Assembly: GCA_963784805.1 (NCBI GenBank)
Contig: CAWASR010000019.1
Location: 310,001-374,000 of the forward strand
DNA length: 64,000 nucleotides
Source of the DNA: Roseiarcus sp963784805
GTDB lineage: Bacteria; Pseudomonadota; Alphaproteobacteria; Rhizobiales; Beijerinckiaceae
Direction: 5' to 3'
A program made the position numbers and the translations under genes. The notes beneath the pieces are model-generated. The model was given only the letters and a program-made list of their open reading frames with translations, made no database searches and was not told where the DNA came from. Shown piece after piece: positions 58,660 to 64,000 of this stretch. Each line of letters starts with the position of its first letter. Within the stretch, counting starts at the first letter, position 1.

Positions 58660-59517
58660 ATGACCGCTGAAGAACTTGTGGCGCTATTCGATCTCACGCC
58701 CTCGGGCGCGGACCGGTTTGTCGGCCATTCGCCCCACAACGCCTGGAAGCGCGTCTACGGCGGGCAGGTGCTGGCGCAGGCGCTCACCGCCGCGTCGCGC
58801 ACCGTCAGCGCCCGCGATCCGCACTCGCTGCACGCCTATTTTCTGCTGGGCGGCGACCCGCGCGAGCCGATCCTGTTCGAAGTCGAGCGTCTGAGGGACG
58901 GGCGCAGTTTCACCACCCGCCGGGTCGTCGCCCGTCAGCGCAACGAGGCGATCTTCGTGCTGACGGCTTCGTTCCACGCTGAGGAGTTGGGATTCGAGCA
59001 CTCCGCCCCGATGCCCGCGGCGCCGGCGCCCGACGCCTGCCCCGATCCGCGCCTGGCCATCGAGCGGCTCGACGGCCCGGCGCGCTATCGGATGAAGGGC
59101 ATGCTGGACACGATCTGGCCGATCGATTTTCGCCCCACCGACCTCGACCGCTACTCCCGGGACGCGCCGCGCGCGCCGGGTCAAACGCTGTGGACGCGGA
59201 TCGGCGAGCGCCTGCCGGACGACCCCGCCACCCAGCGCGCCGCGCTGCTCTACCTTTCGGACATGTCGTTGCTCGAAACGTCGTTGAGAGCGCAGGGGCG
59301 GACGATCCACGATCCTCGCCTCCAGGTCGCCAGCCTCGATCATGCGCTGTGGTTTCATCGTCCGGCCCGCGCCGACGACTGGCTGCTCTACGTTCTCGAC
59401 AGCCCGAACGCGAGCAGCGCCACCGGCCTGGTCCGAGGCCTGATCTATTCCCAGGCCGGCGCGCTGATCGCCAGCGTCGCACAGGAAGGTCTGATTCGAG
59501 AGCGCCGCGAAGCCTAG
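58660..59517 (+). CDS. tesB: Acyl-CoA thioesterase II
   Basis: 285 residues, double hot-dog fold. Family blocks: RVYGGQVLAQALTAASRTV (N-terminal), HSLHAYFLLGGDPREPI, and the C-terminal SLDHALWFHRP with LYVLDSPNASSATGLVRG. It hydrolyses acyl-CoA to fatty acid and CoA. Start ATG after CGCGGCATCC. It is alone on the plus strand before the glnK promoter. Confidence 0.94.
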   Translation: MTAEELVALFDLTPSGADRFVGHSPHNAWKRVYGGQVLAQALTAASRTVSARDPHSLHAYFLLGGDPREPILFEVERLRDGRSFTTRRVVARQRNEAIFVLTASFHAEELGFEHSAPMPAAPAPDACPDPRLAIERLDGPARYRMKGMLDTIWPIDFRPTDLDRYSRDAPRAPGQTLWTRIGERLPDDPATQRAALLYLSDMSLLETSLRAQGRTIHDPRLQVASLDHALWFHRPARADDWLLYVLDSPNASSATGLVRGLIYSQAGALIASVAQEGLIRERREA

Positions 59518-59649
59518 GCAATCAGGCTAAATATTAGGCGCCTAATCCTTGGTCGATCGTCGCCCGAAAATGGCCGCATTCGCGCCCGCTTCGAACTCAA
59601 GAAAATAAAACTGACCTCTTTCCAGAATGTTAGCTCGCATCGAGCGCCA

Positions 59650-59665
59650 TGGCACGGGCCTTGTA
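59650..59665 (+). promoter_or_regulatory. Sigma-54-type promoter for glnK-amtB
   Basis: TGGCACGGGCCTTGTA matches the -24/-12 consensus (TGGCAC-N5-TTGCA) with correct 10-bp spacing between GG and GT; only the last element differs (TTGT for TTGC). It lies about 100 bp before glnK, as expected for an NtrC-controlled nitrogen gene. Confidence 0.75.
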
Positions 59666-59762
59666 AGACGTCCGCCGACGGGGTGCGCCTGCGCTCCGAC
59701 TTCACCACAGAGAACGGTCCAGTCGTGAGACGGCCGCGGATCGTCAAAATCGGGCGAGGCCA

Positions 59763-60101
59763 ATGAAAATTGTGATGGCGATCATAAAGCCTTTCAAGCT
59801 GGAGGAGGTGCGCGACGCGCTGACCGCCATCGGCGTGCACGGACTGACAGTCACCGAGGTCAAGGGATACGGCCGGCAGAAGGGCCATACGGAGATTTAC
59901 CGCGGCGCGGAATACGCGGTGAGCTTCCTGCCCAAGTTGAAAATCGAAGTCGCGGTCGACACCGAGGTCGCGGACAAGGTGGTCGACGCGATCGTCGCGG
60001 CCGCGCGCACCGGCCAAATCGGCGACGGCAAGATCTTCGTCTACAGCCTCGACGGAGCGGTTCGGATCCGCACGGGCGAGAAGGACAAAGACGCGCTCTG
60101 A
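59763..60101 (+). CDS. glnK: PII signal-transduction protein GlnK
   Basis: 112 residues, the standard PII length. The T-loop reads GYGRQKGHTEIYRGAEY with the uridylylation site Y51, and the signature VEVAVDTEVADKVVDAI-like block and GKIFVYSLDGAVRIRTGE complete the ATP-binding site. GlnK senses ATP/2-oxoglutarate and blocks the AmtB channel when nitrogen is plentiful. It is followed by amtB, 44 bp away. Confidence 0.96.
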   Translation: MKIVMAIIKPFKLEEVRDALTAIGVHGLTVTEVKGYGRQKGHTEIYRGAEYAVSFLPKLKIEVAVDTEVADKVVDAIVAAARTGQIGDGKIFVYSLDGAVRIRTGEKDKDAL

Positions 60102-60145
60102 GCCGACGAAGCGCCCTTCCCTTTCCAGATCGGAGTTCCTCGACA

Positions 60146-61636
60146 ATGAAACTGACCCGCATTTTTTCCGGCCTCGCGCCAGCCTTGGCGATAGCCGCCT
60201 TCGTTGGCCTGGCGGCGCCCGTGGCGACCTACGCGCAGAACAACGCACCAGCCGCCGCGCCAGCGACACAGACCGCTCCCGCGGCTGCCGCGCCGGCCGC
60301 TCCAGCGGCTCCCGCCGCGGCGGCGCCCGCCGCTTCGGCGAGCCCGCCCGCCTGTTCGGCCACCGTCCTCGAAAAATGCACCAGCAACTCCGGCGACACG
60401 GCCTGGATGATGACCTCGGTCGCGCTCGTGCTGATGATGACGATCCCGGGTCTCGGGCTGTTCTACGGCGGCATGGTGCGGAAGAAGAACGTCGGCGACA
60501 CCGTCATGACGAGCTTCGCGGTCACGGCGCTGGTGACCGTCGTGTACGCGGTCCTGACCTATAGCCTGTCGTTCACCGGCGGAACCTGGTTCATCGGCGG
60601 CCTTTCGCGGTTTTTTCTGCAGGGCATTCACTATGACCTGGCGAGCGGCGCGAACACGCCCAACCCGCTCGCGCCGACGATACCAGAGACCGTCTACATG
60701 TGCTTCCAGATGACGTTCGCGATCATCACTCCGGCGCTGATCGCGGGCTCCATCGCCGAGCGGATGAAGTTTTCGGCGATGCTGTGGTTCATGGGCCTTT
60801 GGGCGATCTGCGTTTACGCTCCGGTCGCGCACTGGGTGTGGGGTCCGGACGGATTCATGAGCGCCGTCAATGTCGATGACAAAGGCAATTTCCAGGGCCT
60901 GTTCCAGATGCTGGATTTCGCCGGAGGCACAGTCGTTCATATCGACGCTGGCGTCGCCGGCCTGATGTGCGCGCTGATGCTCGGCAAGCGCAAGGACACA
61001 GGCCCCGGTCACAACATGGTCCTGACCTTCATTGGCGCTTCGCTGCTGTGGGTCGGCTGGTTCGGCTTCAACGCCGGTTCGGCGGTGACTGCCGGATTGC
61101 AGGCCGGCATGGCGATGACGGTGACTCAAATCGCGACCGCGGTCGCAGCGTTGACCTGGATGTTCGTCGAGTGGGCGCATCGCGGCAAGCCGACGGTTAT
61201 CGGCATCGCCTCGGGCGCGGTCGCAGGTCTGGTGGCCATCACCCCCGCATCGGGCTTCGTCGGTCCGATCGGGTCGATGGTGATCGGCGTCGCCTGCGGC
61301 GTCGGTTGTTACCTCGGCGCGACCTCGCTCAAGGAGGCCTTCGGCTACGACGACGCGCTCGACGCCTTCGGCGTTCATGCGGTCGGCGGCATCATCGGAG
61401 CGCTTCTGACCGGCGTCTTCGCCGTCCAGGAACTCAGCGGTCACTCGGGCCTGCTGGAAGGCAACGTCCAGCAGTTCATCAATCAGTTCTATGGAGTCGG
61501 CGTGGTCGTCATCTATGACGCGATCGTCACGCTGATCATTCTCAAGGTTATAGATCTGGCGATCGGCCTGCGCGTCTCGGAGGAAATCGAACGCGACGGG
61601 CTCGATCTCGCCCTTCACGGTGAAATCGTGCACTGA
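60146..61636 (+). CDS. amtB: Ammonium transporter AmtB
   Basis: 496 residues. A signal peptide (MKLTRIFSGLAPALAIAAFV, cleavage after TYAQ) and an Ala/Pro-rich linker of about 50 residues precede 11 membrane helices, longer than E. coli AmtB. Pore features include GLGLFYGGMVRKKN, FAGGTVVHIDAGVAGL and DALDAFGVHAVGGIIG, holding the twin pore histidines (VVHIDAG and FGVHAVGG). Together with glnK it forms the normal nitrogen-scavenging operon. Confidence 0.96.
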   Translation: MKLTRIFSGLAPALAIAAFVGLAAPVATYAQNNAPAAAPATQTAPAAAAPAAPAAPAAAAPAASASPPACSATVLEKCTSNSGDTAWMMTSVALVLMMTIPGLGLFYGGMVRKKNVGDTVMTSFAVTALVTVVYAVLTYSLSFTGGTWFIGGLSRFFLQGIHYDLASGANTPNPLAPTIPETVYMCFQMTFAIITPALIAGSIAERMKFSAMLWFMGLWAICVYAPVAHWVWGPDGFMSAVNVDDKGNFQGLFQMLDFAGGTVVHIDAGVAGLMCALMLGKRKDTGPGHNMVLTFIGASLLWVGWFGFNAGSAVTAGLQAGMAMTVTQIATAVAALTWMFVEWAHRGKPTVIGIASGAVAGLVAITPASGFVGPIGSMVIGVACGVGCYLGATSLKEAFGYDDALDAFGVHAVGGIIGALLTGVFAVQELSGHSGLLEGNVQQFINQFYGVGVVVIYDAIVTLIILKVIDLAIGLRVSEEIERDGLDLALHGEIVH

Positions 61637-61690
61637 ACAGCGTCGCCGGCAGCCCCGGCTGCCGGGAATTGCGTTTCTCCCGCTAAACTT

Positions 61691-61716
61691 GGACGCCCTG
61701 CGGGGCGTCCTTTTTT
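61691..61716 (+). terminator. Rho-independent terminator after amtB
   Basis: GGACGCCC-TGC-GGGGCGTCC followed by TTTTTT is a classic terminator. Another GC stem (CCGGCAGCC/GGCTGCCGG, 61646-61665) lies just upstream. Confidence 0.92.
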
Positions 61717-61810
61717 GCCGGGAAGCAGGGGCGGAAAAGCGTTCAACGCCACTACGGCGCGTTAAGGTTAGGCCGCCATTAACTCGCTCCACATAGGCTG
61801 CGTCGCGGAC

Positions 61811-64000
61811 ATGGCGGGGGATCGGGCGCCCCGAGCCGGCGAGTGGGCGATGCGTACGACGACATTCTCGGTTATCGACTATCTGCCCGCCTCGATTCGC
61901 GAGTTTCCCCGGCGGCGGGCGGCCGAATTGGCCGGCCTCAGCGCGCTGGCGGGCGTCGGCGCCCTGAGCATGGCGCTGCTTACCTGGTCGGTCAGCGATC
62001 CGAGCATCAATCACGCCACCAACGCGCCGGTCCGCAATGTGATGGGCGCCCCTGGCGCGATCGCCGCCGACATCGTCATGCAGATGTTCGGCCTTGCGTG
62101 TGTCGCCGTGCTGGCCCCGCCTGCGTTCTGGGGCTGTCGGCTCCTCATCCATCGCCGGCTCGAGCGCCCGCGGATGAAAGCCGGCCTCTATGTCGTCGGC
62201 GTCGCGGCCGCGGCGGCTCTGGCGTCGCTGCTTCCGGCGCCCGGAAGCTGGCCGCTTCCGACCGGCCTCGGCGGAGTCGTCGGCGACGCCGTTCTGGCGA
62301 TTTCGCGCCATTTGCTGCCCAGCTCTTCGTGGGCCTCGGCCGCAAGCGGCGTCGCGTTCGCCGCGCTCGCGATCCTCGCTCTGACCGCAGCTGCAGGAGT
62401 TGGCTTCGCGGCCCCCCCGGACGCCGAAGACGAGCCGCCCAGGTCGATCGCGAGCGGCCGCGGCGGCGCTCAGGCGCGCTTCGACGACGAAGTCGCGGAA
62501 GACGAGCCCGGCTTCGGCATGGTGTCGATCGGCGCCGTCATCCACGCCTTGCTGACCGCGAAGGGCGCGCTGCGCCGAATGGCGCGCCGCAATCCGGGAT
62601 CGGCGCGGAGCCTCGAGCGGCGGTTCGGCCTCGAGCCGGGTTTCGAGCCGGCCCCGCTCGCTCCCCTGCCGCCATGGTTCGGCCTGCGCGCCGATCACGA
62701 CGATTTGCTTGATCCCAGGGATTACGCTCCGCCGGCTCAAGGGCCGGCGCCCTCCGCCGACCCGAACGCGCGGCAGGCCGCAAGCCAAGCGAGCGCGCCA
62801 AAGCCGGCGAGCCGCTCCGCATCGGAAGTCAGATTTGCGCGCCCGCCGCGCGGCGAATGGCGGATGCCCTCGATCACGATGCTGACCGAACCGAAAAAAT
62901 CGGCGGGCGCGAAGATTTCGCAGGACGCGCTCGAGCAGAACGCGCGTCTGCTGGAGGGCGTGCTCGACGATTTCGGCGTCAAGGGCGAGATCGTCAATGT
63001 GCGCCCCGGCCCCGTCGTCACGCTCTACGAGCTCGAGCCGGCGCCCGGCATCAAGTCGTCGCGCGTGATCGGCCTGGCCGACGACATCGCCCGCTCGATG
63101 TCCGCGGTTTCCGCCCGCGTGGCGGTGGTGCAGGGCCGCAACGCGATTGGCGTCGAGCTGCCCAACCAGCGCCGCGAGACCGTCTATCTGCGTGAGCTTC
63201 TTGCGAGCGAAGACTTCGACAAGTCGAAGCATCGGCTCGCCATCGCTCTCGGCAAGACGATCGGCGGCGAGCCGGTGATCGTCGACCTCGCGCGCATGCC
63301 GCACCTTCTGGTCGCCGGCACTACCGGCTCGGGCAAGTCGGTGGCGATCAACACCATGATCTTGTCCCTGCTCTACCGGATGAGGCCCGAGCGATGCCGG
63401 CTCATCATGGTCGATCCGAAAATGCTGGAGCTCTCGGCCTACGACGGCATTCCGCACCTGCTGACCCCCGTCGTCACCGACCCGAAGAAGGCCGTCGTCG
63501 CGCTTAAATGGGCGGTGCGCGAGATGGAGGACCGCTACCGGAAGATGTCGAAGGCCGGCGTGCGCAATATCGACGGCTTCAACGCGCGGGTGGCGGACGC
63601 CATCGCCAAGGGCGAGACGCTGACCCGCACCGTCCAGACCGGCTTCGACCGCGAGACCGGCGAGGCGATCTACGAGCACGAGGAGATGGCGCTCGAAGAG
63701 CTGCCCTACATCGTCGTCGTGGTCGACGAGATGGCCGATCTGATGATGGTGGCCGGCAAGGACATCGAAGGCGCGATCCAGCGCCTCGCCCAGATGGCGC
63801 GCGCGGCCGGCATCCATCTTATCATGGCGACCCAGCGTCCTTCGGTCGACGTCATCACCGGCACGATCAAGGCCAACTTCCCGACCCGCATCTCGTTCCA
63901 GGTGACGAGCAAGATCGACAGCCGCACCATCCTGGGCGAGCAGGGAGCCGAACAACTGCTCGGCCAGGGCGACATGCTCTACATGGCGGGCGGCGGACGC
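61811..64000 (+). CDS. ftsK: DNA translocase FtsK, N-terminal 730 residues
   Basis: Partial; the frame is open to the window end. From MAGDRAPRAGEWAMRTTTF four membrane helices cover about residues 30-200, followed by a Pro/Ala-rich linker and the alpha-beta motor. The motor's Walker A is AGTTGSGKSVAINTM (about 502-516) and Walker B is IVVVVDEMADLMM (about 633-645), with ILGEQGAEQLLGQGDMLY near the end. FtsK pumps chromosome DNA at the septum and assists XerCD. The DNA-recognition gamma domain lies beyond the window. A second in-frame ATG at 61850 is possible. Confidence 0.95.
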   Translation, partial: MAGDRAPRAGEWAMRTTTFSVIDYLPASIREFPRRRAAELAGLSALAGVGALSMALLTWSVSDPSINHATNAPVRNVMGAPGAIAADIVMQMFGLACVAVLAPPAFWGCRLLIHRRLERPRMKAGLYVVGVAAAAALASLLPAPGSWPLPTGLGGVVGDAVLAISRHLLPSSSWASAASGVAFAALAILALTAAAGVGFAAPPDAEDEPPRSIASGRGGAQARFDDEVAEDEPGFGMVSIGAVIHALLTAKGALRRMARRNPGSARSLERRFGLEPGFEPAPLAPLPPWFGLRADHDDLLDPRDYAPPAQGPAPSADPNARQAASQASAPKPASRSASEVRFARPPRGEWRMPSITMLTEPKKSAGAKISQDALEQNARLLEGVLDDFGVKGEIVNVRPGPVVTLYELEPAPGIKSSRVIGLADDIARSMSAVSARVAVVQGRNAIGVELPNQRRETVYLRELLASEDFDKSKHRLAIALGKTIGGEPVIVDLARMPHLLVAGTTGSGKSVAINTMILSLLYRMRPERCRLIMVDPKMLELSAYDGIPHLLTPVVTDPKKAVVALKWAVREMEDRYRKMSKAGVRNIDGFNARVADAIAKGETLTRTVQTGFDRETGEAIYEHEEMALEELPYIVVVVDEMADLMMVAGKDIEGAIQRLAQMARAAGIHLIMATQRPSVDVITGTIKANFPTRISFQVTSKIDSRTILGEQGAEQLLGQGDMLYMAGGGR

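Noticed and set aside
60041..63955. 1304-residue open frame on the minus strand
   Set aside because: It is antisense to amtB and ftsK, whose motifs are unmistakable; the translation is low-complexity Arg/Asp/His-rich, typical of GC-rich shadow frames.

Overview
The window looks like a chromosome segment from a GC-rich alphaproteobacterium, probably of the order Hyphomicrobiales (Rhizobiales). I infer this from the codon style, a NodD-like LysR regulator, the alphaproteobacterial forms of FtsK, AmtB, LipA and ThiC, and the short palindromic intergenic repeats near 57 kb. A methylotroph-type relative (Methylocystaceae/Beijerinckiaceae) is possible, but the sequence does not prove it.

Layout. 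1-3.7 kb: the end of a Nramp-type metal transporter, then two overlapping genes for MutS-like ATPases. 4.4-11.0 kb: a complete nine-gene N-type F1Fo ATPase operon (atpDCQRBEFAG, minus strand). 11.3-11.8 kb: remains of a serine recombinase running into tRNA-Asn. 11.9-18.7 kb: NAD(P)H-hydrate repair (frameshifted), a small lipoprotein, a tiny Flp-like pilin, a GH15 glucoamylase and glucose-6-phosphate isomerase. 18.8-30.8 kb: an accessory island bounded by insertion-sequence debris on one side and an integrase fragment plus tRNA-Lys on the other. It carries an aromatic or heteroaromatic ring-cleavage gene set (FAD monooxygenase, Rieske protein, VOC dioxygenase, C-C hydrolase, FAH-family enzyme, cupin, cyclase, epimerase, MFS transporter) with a divergent LysR regulator. 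30.8-39.0 kb: lipA, an RNA methyltransferase, a zinc alcohol dehydrogenase, an enolase-superfamily enzyme, a DODA-type dioxygenase, and an ada/2OG-Fe(II) oxygenase pair. 39.2-41.2 kb: small hypothetical genes, gene debris, a DUF4258/DUF2283 pair and a LysE exporter. 41.2-50.9 kb: mutS and the thiamine operon (TPP riboswitch-thiC-GFA protein-thiO-thiS-[phd/vapC]-thiG-thiE-thiD), with a toxin-antitoxin pair inserted inside the thi genes. 51.0-58.6 kb: glutamate dehydrogenase, then a repeat-rich zone with two paralogous HTH proteins, a dead hydrolase, a frameshifted carbonic anhydrase and a full IS1111-type element. 58.7-64.0 kb: tesB, glnK-amtB behind a sigma-54-type promoter, and the start of ftsK.

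Seven otherwise well-conserved reading frames (nnr, an SDR fragment, a FAD monooxygenase, mutS, thiD, an alpha/beta hydrolase, a carbonic anhydrase) are each broken by what looks like one single-base indel. Because housekeeping genes are included, uncorrected assembly errors are the simplest explanation. A mutator history following mutS loss is the biological alternative.

Most candidate novelty lies in four places: the paired MutS-like ATPases, the N-ATPase with two glutamates in its c subunit, the duplicated HTH gene with its conserved upstream leader, and the island-borne ring-cleavage cluster.
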